Part shown: positions 55,508 to 63,896 of the stretch, one piece after another
How positions within the stretch are numbered: position 1 is the first letter of the stretch
Layout: the number at the start of each line of letters is the position of its first letter
Assembly: GCF_003668555.1 (NCBI RefSeq)
Contig: NZ_RCWN01000001.1
Span: 1,474,501 to 1,538,500 of the forward strand
DNA length: 64,000 nucleotides
DNA from: Notoacmeibacter ruber
GTDB lineage: Bacteria > Pseudomonadota > Alphaproteobacteria > Rhizobiales > Rhizobiaceae
Reading direction: 5' to 3'
Position numbers and translations under genes: made by a program
Notes under the pieces: model-generated
What the model was told of the DNA's origin: nothing
Seen by the model: the letters and a program-made list of their open reading frames with translations, nothing else
The model's database searches: none

Positions 55508-56376
55508 AGCGACGCCTGCCCTCCACGATGACTGCAAACGGTGCGCCGCCAGAAGACGCCGCCGTCCTCTATGCGGGGAAGGTGATGCATCATCGCCTTC
55601 ATCCTGTCGGCCATCGCTTTTCCTACAAGGTTTATTCCCTGCTGATCGACGTCGACCGCCTGGACGAGGCCAACCGCCTGTCTTTCCTTCTGGGTATTGA
55701 AGCTCCCGGTCTTCTCTCCTTTCGTGCGACCGACCATCTGCGAAAAGACCAGACAGACCTGCGCCACCAGGCGGACGCTTGGTTTCGCGAGGCAAAGCCG
55801 TCCTCACCCCTACCCCACCGCTGGCTCCTGCTGTGCTATCCGCGCATGTTCGGATGGGTCTTCAATCCGATCAGCGTCTGGTTCGGATTGAGCGAGGACG
55901 ATACGGTGCAGATGATCGTCTACGATGTCCGCAATACCTTTGGCGGAAGACATGCATATCTCGCGCCAGTGATTGAGAGCGAAATCAGCAATGCGGGGAT
56001 CCGGCAGAGCAGCGACAAGCGCCTCCACGTCTCGCCCTTCATCGGCCCTGAGATGACCTATGATTTTCGCGTCCTGCCACCGGGAGAGGCGGTCAAGCTG
56101 CGTATTCACGAAACCGACAGGGAGGGGCCGCTGTTCGAGGCCGTGTTTGCCGGTCGGCAGCATCCCGTCACTACCCGCTCTCTGCTGGGGTACCTCTTCG
56201 CCATCCCCTTCCTGCCGTTCAAGATTTATGCTGCAATCCACTGGGAAGCCTTGAAGCTCTGGATCAAAGGCGTGAAATTTCGTGGCGCCGGTGATCAGGA
56301 CCGTGACGATCATGACACGATCCAAAGCCGATCTGCTTCTTGCGGCGCGCGACCTGAAGGACACGAGTTTCCATGA
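55504..56376 (+). CDS. DUF1365 family protein
   Basis: 290 aa from GTG 55504 (four-base GTGA overlap with the preceding stop); ATG 55528 is an alternative. Family segments visible: YAGKVMHHRLHPVGHRFSY near the N-terminus, LLCYPRMFGWVFNPISVWFGL, IVYDVRNTFGGRHAYL, KRLHVSPFIGPEMTYDFRV and FAIPFLPFKIYAAIHWEALKLW near the end. No catalytic mechanism is known. It is nearly always next to the FAD oxidoreductase and a cfa-type methyltransferase, as here, so it likely takes part in the same lipid modification. Stop overlaps the cfa start by four bases. Confidence 0.93.
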   Translation: MKRRLPSTMTANGAPPEDAAVLYAGKVMHHRLHPVGHRFSYKVYSLLIDVDRLDEANRLSFLLGIEAPGLLSFRATDHLRKDQTDLRHQADAWFREAKPSSPLPHRWLLLCYPRMFGWVFNPISVWFGLSEDDTVQMIVYDVRNTFGGRHAYLAPVIESEISNAGIRQSSDKRLHVSPFIGPEMTYDFRVLPPGEAVKLRIHETDREGPLFEAVFAGRQHPVTTRSLLGYLFAIPFLPFKIYAAIHWEALKLWIKGVKFRGAGDQDRDDHDTIQSRSASCGARPEGHEFP

Positions 56377-57617
56377 CCGACACAAGCCTTCAAGAGATTC
56401 ACATTCGTCCTGGCATGGAATTGCCAAAGGCTCTGAAGGACATTCCCCTTACTGCTCGCAAGGCATTGGCCAGCCTCTCCTCGATCCGCGCCGGGTCGTT
56501 GCGAGCGACCCTGCCGGACGGCCGCCTCATCGTTATAGAGGCCAACAAGGCTGGCCCTGCCGGCCAATTGCATCTCTACAATTGGCGCCTACCACGCCGT
56601 GCTTTTATGGATGGAACGGTTGGCGTTGCCGAGAGCTGGTTTGACGGCGATTGGGACAGCCCCGACATCGTCACCTTTCTGGAGCTTTTCCTCGCGAATA
56701 CCGAAACCTTGAACGAGGTTGCGAGCACCGGCAGCAGGCTCTCGCACATGGTGCAGAAGGTCCGGCACTGGCTGAACAGCAATTCGCGAAGGGGTGCCCG
56801 TCGCAATATCTCGGCTCACTACGACCTAGGCAACGATTTCTATCGTCTCTGGCTCGACCCTACCATGACGTATTCATCGGCCCTTTGGCAGGCTGGCACC
56901 GAGACGCTGGAAGAGGCGCAGAAAGCGAAATACGAGGCGTTGCTGGATGCCATGAATGTGAGCGCCGGCGAACACATTCTGGAAATCGGCTGCGGCTGGG
57001 GGGGCTTTGCAGAAAGCGCGGCCCGGAGGGGATGCCATGTCACGGGGCTGACCATCAGCCAGCAGCAACATGATTTTGCCGAGCAGCGCCTTGCGGATGC
57101 CGGGTTTGCTGACAGGAGCGAGATCATTTTTCGCGATTACCGGGACGAAACGGGCCTTTACGACCATGTTGCTTCCATCGAAATGTTCGAGGCGGTGGGC
57201 GAGCGTTGGTGGTCTACCTACTTCGAAACGCTCAGGCGAACGCTCAAGCCTGGGGGCACGGCAGGGCTCCAGATCATCACGATTCACGAGAGCGCATTCG
57301 AGGATTATCGCCGCTACCCCGATTTCATACAGCGTTACGTCTTTCCAGGCGGCATGCTGCCGACGCCCACCCATCTGCGAGCGCTGGCAAGCGAGGTGGG
57401 CCTCTCCATCGAATATGAAAATCCATTTCCTCAGGATTATGCCCGCACGCTTGCCCTCTGGCGTGAGCGGTTCGAAGAGGCATGGCCGAAGGTCCGGGCT
57501 CTGGGATTCGACGAGCGCTTTCGAAAGGTCTGGCTGTTTTATCTCTATTATTGCGAAGCCGGTTTCCGGCAGGAGCATATCGACGTTCGGCAGATCATCC
57601 TGCGCAAGCCCGCTTAG
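56373..57617 (+). CDS. cfa: cyclopropane-fatty-acyl-phospholipid synthase family methyltransferase
   Basis: 414 aa. A SAM-dependent methyltransferase acting on unsaturated acyl chains of phospholipids. The SAM motif ILEIGCGWGGFAESAARRG is near residues 195-213. Other family hallmarks: ISAHYDLGNDFYRLWLDPTMTYSSA, GLTISQQQHDFAEQRL, SIEMFEAVGERWW, QRYVFPGGMLPTP and LFYLYYCEAGFRQ. Members of this subfamily linked to DUF1365 may methylate fatty acids on the path to furan fatty acids rather than making cyclopropanes, so the product is uncertain. Last gene of the phr operon; its end overlaps the convergent GNAT gene by four bases. Confidence 0.92.
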   Translation: MTDTSLQEIHIRPGMELPKALKDIPLTARKALASLSSIRAGSLRATLPDGRLIVIEANKAGPAGQLHLYNWRLPRRAFMDGTVGVAESWFDGDWDSPDIVTFLELFLANTETLNEVASTGSRLSHMVQKVRHWLNSNSRRGARRNISAHYDLGNDFYRLWLDPTMTYSSALWQAGTETLEEAQKAKYEALLDAMNVSAGEHILEIGCGWGGFAESAARRGCHVTGLTISQQQHDFAEQRLADAGFADRSEIIFRDYRDETGLYDHVASIEMFEAVGERWWSTYFETLRRTLKPGGTAGLQIITIHESAFEDYRRYPDFIQRYVFPGGMLPTPTHLRALASEVGLSIEYENPFPQDYARTLALWRERFEEAWPKVRALGFDERFRKVWLFYLYYCEAGFRQEHIDVRQIILRKPA

Positions 57618-58165
57618 GAAAGCCCACCGAGTTTCTGAAACCGTTCAGGCTCGCTCAATGGCCGTATCGTGCCCTGCGAGCGCTCGGTGACTTCAAATCC
57701 GAAACGCTGATAGAGCCGTAATGCAGCGGGGTGATCGAGCGACGTCGTACCGATCGTGACGCGCTCCGTCCCTTCATTCCATGCTGCCGACAAGGCCGCG
57801 TGAAAGAACCAGCGCGACAGTTTGCGCCCCTGAGCATGCGCCATAAGGCCGAAGTGGACGATATGCGCAACGCCGTCACGCTTCCGGTCGATCTCGAAAA
57901 GCCCGGCTGGTGCGCCATCAAGATAGAGCACCGCGATATCCGTCGTGGATGCATCGAGGATGGACCGCAACGTATCGTCCGGAAGACGCATCCGCTGCAC
58001 CCAGTGATGATTGCGGCCGATCTGGTCGAGGAGGAACCGATAGAATGCAAGTGGCACGTTGGATACGCGCATCAGGGCCATCTGCCCCGCCAGAGGCGCC
58101 GGCGGCATCGGGCCGGGTGGCTCCGTTCTTTGAAGCCAGGTGAAAACCGCTTTCAGTTCACTCAT
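57614..58165 (-). CDS. GNAT family acetyltransferase
   Basis: 183 aa. The GNAT fold is visible from IAVLYLDGAPAGLFEIDR (strand pair), VHFGLMAHAQGRKLSRWFFHAAL (acetyl-CoA-binding loop, where the usual R/Q-x-x-G-x-G/A is AQGRKLS) to GTTSLDHPAALRLYQRFGFEVTER. The N-terminal helix region carries MRLPDDTLRSILDAS. Substrate unknown. It is convergent with cfa, overlapping by four bases, and 24 bp downstream of sseA on the same strand. Confidence 0.85.
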   Translation of the reverse strand: MSELKAVFTWLQRTEPPGPMPPAPLAGQMALMRVSNVPLAFYRFLLDQIGRNHHWVQRMRLPDDTLRSILDASTTDIAVLYLDGAPAGLFEIDRKRDGVAHIVHFGLMAHAQGRKLSRWFFHAALSAAWNEGTERVTIGTTSLDHPAALRLYQRFGFEVTERSQGTIRPLSEPERFQKLGGLS

Positions 58166-58189
58166 TTGTGCTGACAGTCACGGCTCCGC

Positions 58190-59056
58190 TCAACCACCGG
58201 CTCGCGCCGGTCCGGTCTCCACATCCGTTTCCGGTCGAGAGCCCCACTCCGACCAGGAGCCGTCATAGAGTCGAACATTCTCATACCCGGCTTGCTCCAG
58301 CGCCAGAAGCAGAGCCGCCGCTGTCACGCCGGACCCGCAACTGGTGATGACAGGCCGGTCCTTTTGAACACCTGCGTCTTCAAAGAGCGATGCGAGAGCC
58401 GCTTCGTCCTTGAGGGCCCCGTCTTTCGACAGACTTGTTGTCGGGACATTGCGCGAACCGGGGATGTGACCGGACTTCATGCCTTCGCGTGGTTCAGGCT
58501 CCTCTCCGGTGAAGCGGCCGGCAGGGCGAGCGTCGACGATCACGGCATCGCCCGAGCCGGCAACAGCTTTCATCTCATCGAGCGAGACAACGGCATTTTC
58601 ATCGAAATCGGTTTCGAACAGGCAGGGTGCGACCTTCGTCGGCTCCTTGGTAACTGGGCGCCCCTCGGCTTTCCAGCCATCCGCGCCGCCACTCAGAACC
58701 GCAACATTTTTGGCTCCCATTGTGCGGAGCATCCACCAGACCCGCGGCGCCGTGAAGAATCCTGGCCCGTCATACACGACGATCCGGTCATGCACGGCGA
58801 CGCCCATGGAACCGACATGCTGCGCGAAATGTCGTGGCGAAGGCAAAGTGTGAGGCAGATCGGAGCCAGGCTCGACGACCAGATCCTGATCGAAGAAGAC
58901 CGCGCCGGGAATGTGACCGGCCTCATACTCTTCTTCCGCATCCCGGCCCTGCGCCGGCAGATACCAGGAGGCATCCAGGATCGACAGCCCCGGCTCATGC
59001 AGGTGCTCTTCAAGCCATTCGGCGGAAACCATCGGCTGCGGCAATTCGTCGGTCAT
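58190..59056 (-). CDS. sseA: 3-mercaptopyruvate sulfurtransferase
   Basis: 288 aa from ATG 59056 (GAAGG seven bases upstream). Two rhodanese domains in tandem: the first (about 8-140) is inactive, the second (about 155-280) holds catalytic C240 in ITSCGSGVTA, the mercaptopyruvate-type CG-S-G-V-T loop rather than the thiosulfate-type loop. VDARPAGRFTGEEPEPREGMKSGHIPGS is the typical bridge. It moves sulfur from 3-mercaptopyruvate to acceptors. Its ATG overlaps the stop of the GFA-family gene by four bases. Confidence 0.94.
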   Translation of the reverse strand: MTDELPQPMVSAEWLEEHLHEPGLSILDASWYLPAQGRDAEEEYEAGHIPGAVFFDQDLVVEPGSDLPHTLPSPRHFAQHVGSMGVAVHDRIVVYDGPGFFTAPRVWWMLRTMGAKNVAVLSGGADGWKAEGRPVTKEPTKVAPCLFETDFDENAVVSLDEMKAVAGSGDAVIVDARPAGRFTGEEPEPREGMKSGHIPGSRNVPTTSLSKDGALKDEAALASLFEDAGVQKDRPVITSCGSGVTAAALLLALEQAGYENVRLYDGSWSEWGSRPETDVETGPARAGG

Positions 59057-59529
59057 GAAGGCGCCTTCCATTCGTGTCGCGTGTGCCATTCGGCGAGCGA
59101 TTCATCGGGATATTCATCAAAGTGCTTATCGCCTGGCCCATCATGCACCTCGGCCCAATTGGCCTTGGAATCGAGCATGAGGGAGGTGATCGCCGGCGGC
59201 TCCGGCAGATCATTGTCGATGGCGGAGGCAAAGGGATGAATGAGGTCCGGCCAGGTGGGATCGAAAAGCCAAAGCCCCGATCCGCAGCGGCTACAGAAAT
59301 GCCGTTCGCCGGAACTCGTTCCATGCTCCATCTCGGCATGATAGACGGTGACATTCTCCCGGCCCTCGACCTGCATCGTATCGGCATCAGCGCCCAGATT
59401 GATCGCATAGCCGCCACCGCCCTGTTGCTTTCGGCAAATGGAGCAATAGCAGCGCTGATACGGAACGGGAGCTGAGGACTCGCAGGTGAAGCGAACCGCC
59501 CCGCAATGGCAGGAACCTTCGAGTTTCAT
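59053..59529 (-). CDS. GFA family zinc-binding protein (glutathione-dependent formaldehyde-activating-like)
   Basis: 158 aa from ATG 59529 (AAGGGGCAAT upstream). Zinc-binding cysteines of the GFA fold: C8 and C10 in GSCHCGAVRF, then RCYCSICRKQQGGGG, and FCSRCGSGLW. The family includes glutathione-dependent formaldehyde-activating enzyme, but most members have unknown substrates; there is no formaldehyde dehydrogenase nearby. Coupled to sseA by a four-base overlap, with cysK and alaX upstream, so a thiol-related role fits. Confidence 0.88.
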   Translation of the reverse strand: MKLEGSCHCGAVRFTCESSAPVPYQRCYCSICRKQQGGGGYAINLGADADTMQVEGRENVTVYHAEMEHGTSSGERHFCSRCGSGLWLFDPTWPDLIHPFASAIDNDLPEPPAITSLMLDSKANWAEVHDGPGDKHFDEYPDESLAEWHTRHEWKAPS

Positions 59530-59557
59530 ATTGCCCCTTCTTTCCTTCACCGATCGG

Positions 59558-60298
59558 TCAGGAAGAATCTAGGGCACCGAAGCGAATTCGGAAACGCCGG
59601 TTTTCACGCCCTTTCTTTTCGATCTTGCCAATGTGGACCGGTCCGACTTCGCCCGTCTCGGTAACATGGGTGCCGCCGCAGGGCTGGCTGTCGACATTCG
59701 CGTCATCCCCGATGCATACGAGACGGATCGACCCTGTTCCGCGCGGCGGTCGGACATTCTTGCTTTTGACAAGGCCGGGATTGGCTTCCAGCTCGCTCTC
59801 CTGGATCGTACGCGTGAAAATCGGATGATTTTCGCTAACAAGACGCATGATTTGGCTGGTGATTTCCGCCTTGTCCGGGGCATCGGCCATGTCGAAATCG
59901 ACACGGCTCTCCTCCTCACCCACCGAAGCGCCGGTGATCGGAAAAGGGCAAACGACAGAGAGCAGATGGCAAGCCGTATGCATCCGCATCAGCTTATGCC
60001 GACGCTCCCAATCGATGTGAAGGATAAGCTTTTCGCCGGGTTCCGGTAGCACGCCTCCCCCGGTCAGGTGGCGGATGACGGATTTGGACGGATCACCATA
60101 GACCGTGCCGGTGACAGCTATCTGAGTGCCGTCGGCACGTTCCAGAAAGCCGGTATCGCCCGGCTGCCCGCCAGAGGTCGCGTAAAAGTTTGTCCGGTCG
60201 AGAAGGATCGCGCCATCGCCGTCTACGGCGACGACGTTTGCTTCCACCGTCGATAGATAGGCATCGGCCGCAAAGAGCTGCTCGGTCGGATCAGCCAT
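59558..60298 (-). CDS. alaX: alanyl-tRNA editing protein AlaX
   Basis: 246 aa, free-standing editing domain of the AlaRS type. It hydrolyses Ser- or Gly-tRNA-Ala made by mistake. The four zinc ligands are intact: H107 and H111 in MHTACHLL, C207 and H211 in CGGTHV. The N-terminal part has YATSGGQPGDTGFL, showing the longer type II AlaX layout. Between cysK (6 bp) and the GFA gene (28 bp), all leftward. Confidence 0.94.
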   Translation of the reverse strand: MADPTEQLFAADAYLSTVEANVVAVDGDGAILLDRTNFYATSGGQPGDTGFLERADGTQIAVTGTVYGDPSKSVIRHLTGGGVLPEPGEKLILHIDWERRHKLMRMHTACHLLSVVCPFPITGASVGEEESRVDFDMADAPDKAEITSQIMRLVSENHPIFTRTIQESELEANPGLVKSKNVRPPRGTGSIRLVCIGDDANVDSQPCGGTHVTETGEVGPVHIGKIEKKGRENRRFRIRFGALDSS

Positions 60299-60304
60299 CG
60301 GACG

Positions 60305-61336
60305 TCACGCGTCTTCGAAGGGGATGTCGATCTGCGGCGTCGTTTCCATCCAGCCGGGGACCGGCAGTCCCTTCCCTTCGAGAAAATCAGGGTTGAAGAG
60401 CTTGCTCTGATAGCGTGTGCCGTAATCGCAGAGGATGGTCACGATGGTGTGGCCGGGTCCCAGATCCTTGGCAAGGCGGATTGCGCCGGCAATGTTGATC
60501 CCGGAGGAGCCGCCCAGGCATAGGCCTTCCTCCTGCACCAGATCGAAGATGATCGGCAGCGCTTCCTCGTCGGGAATACGATAGGCAAAGTCCGGTGTGA
60601 AGCCTTCGAGATTGGCGGTGATGCGCCCTTGGCCGATCCCTTCGGTGATCGACGTACCTTCGCTCTTCAATTCGCCATCGGTGTAATAGCTGTAGAGAGC
60701 AGCACCGCCCGGATCGGCAAGCGCCGATTTGATCTGCGGGTTGTGCTCCTTCAATCCCATCGCCGTGCCTGCCAGCGTGCCGCCGGTGCCCACAGCCGCG
60801 ACGAACCCGTCGACCTTTCCGTCAGTCTGGCGCCATATCTCCTGCGCGGTGGTCCGAATGTGTCCATCGCGATTGGCCACATTGTCGAACTGGTTCGCCC
60901 AGATCGCGCCCTTGTTGGATTCGCGGGCGAGCTTTTCAGCCAACCGGCCCGAAACCTTCACGTAATTGTTCGGGTTCTTGTAGGGAACAGCGGGAACCTC
61001 GAGCAATTCGGCTCCCAGAAGGCGGAGCGCATCCTTCTTCTCCTGGCTCTGCGTTTCCGGAATCACGATGACGGTCCGGTAGCCGAGCGCCTTGGCCACG
61101 ACGGTGAGGCCGATACCCGTATTGCCGGCCGTCCCCTCGACGATGACTCCGCCAGGCTGCAACAACCCCTTTTCCTCCGCATCGCGGATAATGAAGAGGC
61201 CGGCCCGGTCCTTCACGGACTGACCGGGATTGAGAAATTCCGCCTTGCCGAGAATTTCGCAGCCGGTCAGCTCCGATGCCTTGTGGAGGCGAATGAGCGG
61301 CGTTTCGCCGATGCAATCGAGAACTGAGCGAGCCAT
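60305..61336 (-). CDS. cysK: cysteine synthase A (O-acetylserine sulfhydrylase)
   Basis: 343 aa from ATG 61336, with GGAAA upstream; ATG 61348 is close and also possible. PLP enzyme making cysteine from O-acetylserine and sulfide. PLP lysine K42 in PGQSVKDRAG; substrate loop EGTAGNTGIGL at 67-77; phosphate loop AAVGTGGTLAGTA; the C-terminal part contains LCLGGSSGINIAGA. It heads a leftward group with alaX, the GFA gene and sseA. Confidence 0.94.
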   Translation of the reverse strand: MARSVLDCIGETPLIRLHKASELTGCEILGKAEFLNPGQSVKDRAGLFIIRDAEEKGLLQPGGVIVEGTAGNTGIGLTVVAKALGYRTVIVIPETQSQEKKDALRLLGAELLEVPAVPYKNPNNYVKVSGRLAEKLARESNKGAIWANQFDNVANRDGHIRTTAQEIWRQTDGKVDGFVAAVGTGGTLAGTAMGLKEHNPQIKSALADPGGAALYSYYTDGELKSEGTSITEGIGQGRITANLEGFTPDFAYRIPDEEALPIIFDLVQEEGLCLGGSSGINIAGAIRLAKDLGPGHTIVTILCDYGTRYQSKLFNPDFLEGKGLPVPGWMETTPQIDIPFEDA

Positions 61337-61526
61337 TTGTTTTTCCATCGTTTCGAGTTTCTGCAACAGAGGCGGGAAACTATGAGGCCACTCAAACCGG
61401 TTCAAGCGCTCCTGTTCCACCTCTCCGGCCTGACACGCAAAATCAGCCTTTTCTTCAGCCGCTTCACGCAACGCCCTGAAACCCTATCTGGCGCTGCAAG
61501 ACAGTTTTCAAGTTGGAGACGAACCG

Positions 61527-62393
61527 ATGTCCCTCTACCGAGCAAAGCCAGCCGATGGCGTCTGTTTCCTGACCGGCGCTTCATCGGGCATCGGGCGTGC
61601 TACCGCCCTGATCCTGGCGCGAAAGGGATGGACGGTTCTCGGCGTGGCCCGCAGTGAAGACAAGCTCAAGAGCCTTGCTGATGAAGCGGAAGCATTGCCG
61701 GGTAAAATCATCCCCGCTCCCTGCGACGTCACCGACGAAGATGCTTTGCAGGCCTTGATGGAACGATCTGTTGCCGAACATGGCGCGATCGCCCTCGCCG
61801 TTTTTGTCGCAGGCAATTACTGGCCGGTCATCGGCACGGACCCCAGTCTGGAGAACCTAAAAAAGACATACAAAATCAACGTATTTGGAACGTTGAACGG
61901 ACTTGTTCCAGCCATCCTGCACATGCGCGAGCGTGGCCGCGGACACGTCGCCATCGTCGGGTCGGTTTCAGCCTATGGCGGCCTGCCCATGGCTTCGGCC
62001 TATGGCGCTTCGAAAGCCGCCCTCAACAACATGGCCGCGGCGCTGAAATTCGATCTCGACAAGATCAACATCCGGACTCAGATCATCAATCCGGGCTTTG
62101 TAGATACGCCGCTTACCGAGCAGAACAACTTTCAGATGCCGTTCCTGATGGAGGTGGACGACGCCGCCGAAGCCCTGGTCGACGGCCTCGAACATGGCGG
62201 GTTCGAAGTGACCTTCCCGAAATCGCTCGCCTATATCCTGAAATTCATCAACCTCTTCCCCTATGGGGTCTATTTCCCCGTCATGCGCCGGGCGATGGGC
62301 TGGAAGGACAGAAAAGTTCGCGAGCCAAAGCATTTTTTCGCCAGACCCGATCGCGAAAAGCGGCCCGATGCCTCTGGTGACGATGTCGACTAG
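61527..62393 (+). CDS. short-chain dehydrogenase/reductase
   Basis: 288 aa. Classical SDR: cofactor loop TGASSGIG at 16-23, the N-A-G position is altered to VAGNY, S146 in VGSVSAYGG, Y159 and K163 in YGASK. The C-terminal region (FPKSLAYILKFINLFPYGVYFPVMRRAMG) is a hydrophobic, possibly membrane-attached tail, seen in SDRs acting on lipids. GGAG lies upstream of the ATG. Substrate unknown. Overlaps the convergent MFS gene by four bases. Confidence 0.9.
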   Translation: MSLYRAKPADGVCFLTGASSGIGRATALILARKGWTVLGVARSEDKLKSLADEAEALPGKIIPAPCDVTDEDALQALMERSVAEHGAIALAVFVAGNYWPVIGTDPSLENLKKTYKINVFGTLNGLVPAILHMRERGRGHVAIVGSVSAYGGLPMASAYGASKAALNNMAAALKFDLDKINIRTQIINPGFVDTPLTEQNNFQMPFLMEVDDAAEALVDGLEHGGFEVTFPKSLAYILKFINLFPYGVYFPVMRRAMGWKDRKVREPKHFFARPDREKRPDASGDDVD

Positions 62394-63775
62394 GGCGTCA
62401 GGGTGACCGACTCGGTTTCAATCCGGCTGCGAAGCTCTGTCTGAGCGTCTTCATCCAGCGGAAAGTTCCACATCAGTGCAATGGCGATCAGCTTGAAAAC
62501 GATGGGTGTCCAGCCATAGAGCGCGGCGAGCGTGAAAAGCGCCGTCCCGCTGTTGTTCGTACCGTCTGACGCGTTAAAGCCGACCGATTGCAAGATTGGA
62601 AAGGCTATTCCGACGCCAAGCGCCAGCGATAATTTGGTGGCCAGCGACCATGCCGAAAAATAGAGCCCCGAGCGTTGCTCCCCTGTCGCAGCGGTATCGA
62701 TATCGATGACATCGGCCTGGATCGATGATGGCAGCGACAGGTCGAAGCCGAGCGCCAGGCCGGTAACGACGACGATAACGGCAAATATGATCGCTCCCAT
62801 CGGCCCGGTCAGGAACGGTACCACCACGAAAACCGCGCACGCAAAGAGCATGGCCCAGCACCAGGCGCGGTGTTTTGAGAGCTGCCTGGAAAGAAAAAGA
62901 GCCAGCGGCACGCCCAATACGCCACAGGCGAAATAGGTGAAGAGAAGCGGGCCCTGCCAATCCGGCAGACCAAAACGCGCCTCCACGAAATAAAGAAAGA
63001 GCGTCGCCGGCACGCCATTAGCCAGCCCATTCAGCAGATAGGCGGCGATGAGACGGAGGAACGGGCGGTTGGCGGCCATTGCCGCCAGACCTTCCCGAAA
63101 CGCGATGCGATAGCGGCGGCTATGCTCATCGGGTTCCGGCACCACAGCGAGCGCAAGGCCACCCGAAAAGACAAGCACCAACCCTATCGAAAGCCCGAGT
63201 ACGGCGAGGCCGTGCCATCCCTCGGTGCTGTCGGTGACACGTCCACCATCGATCGCGAAAGGCAAGGCGATGGCAACGAGCGTGCCAATCAGAGTGCCGC
63301 ACTCGCGAAAACCCGCCACACGACTGCGTCCGCGATAATCGGTTTCCAGCTCTGCACCCCAAGCCACATAGGGCAGGTAAGCGACGGTGAAGGAAACTGC
63401 CAGCGCCGTGGCCCATGCGAACAGATAGCCAAGCCCCGCGCCCGCCGGTGGCGCCAAGAGCATATAGGCGCTGACCGCTGTCGGCAGGATGGATATGGCC
63501 ACCGCCGTGCGGCGCCGTCCGAATGCCGGGCGATAACGATCAGCCATCCAGCCAACACACGGATCCGAGATCGCGTCTATCAATCGGACAGCGAGCAGCA
63601 CCACCCCGACAGCGCCGAGCGGCAAGCCAAGGACATCCGTGTAGAAGGTCGGAACGACCATGTAGAGCGGCAACGTCAAAGCCGCGAGCGGCAGCGCCGG
63701 CAGAGCGTAGATACCAAGACGCCATGCCGACAGACGCTTCGCAGGGTTTCGACTGGGACGGGCCGCATTCGTCAT
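62390..63775 (-). CDS. GPH/MFS_2 family transporter
   Basis: 461 aa, twelve membrane helices. The GPH (glycoside-pentoside-hexuronide:cation symporter)-type pattern is present: VRLIDAISDPCVGWMADRYRPAFGRRR in the first loop (the MFS D-R-K/R motif), YVAWGAELETDYRGRSRVAGFRECG, and a repeated loop in the second half (LFLSRQLSKHRAWCW). The ATG at 63775 has no obvious ribosome site. Its substrate cannot be predicted. MFS_2 proteins of this kind accompany light-stress lipid genes in some Alphaproteobacteria. Convergent with the SDR gene. Confidence 0.87.
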   Translation of the reverse strand: MTNAARPSRNPAKRLSAWRLGIYALPALPLAALTLPLYMVVPTFYTDVLGLPLGAVGVVLLAVRLIDAISDPCVGWMADRYRPAFGRRRTAVAISILPTAVSAYMLLAPPAGAGLGYLFAWATALAVSFTVAYLPYVAWGAELETDYRGRSRVAGFRECGTLIGTLVAIALPFAIDGGRVTDSTEGWHGLAVLGLSIGLVLVFSGGLALAVVPEPDEHSRRYRIAFREGLAAMAANRPFLRLIAAYLLNGLANGVPATLFLYFVEARFGLPDWQGPLLFTYFACGVLGVPLALFLSRQLSKHRAWCWAMLFACAVFVVVPFLTGPMGAIIFAVIVVVTGLALGFDLSLPSSIQADVIDIDTAATGEQRSGLYFSAWSLATKLSLALGVGIAFPILQSVGFNASDGTNNSGTALFTLAALYGWTPIVFKLIAIALMWNFPLDEDAQTELRSRIETESVTLTP

Positions 63776-63896
63776 CAGGTCGAATTAGCGCGCTGCCAAG
63801 CAGAAGGAAGCGATCTCAGATCATCGCGAAAAACTGTATATCCACAATGCATTGAACGAAAAACCGGAATCAAGACGCGAATAGCCGCCGACCGGT

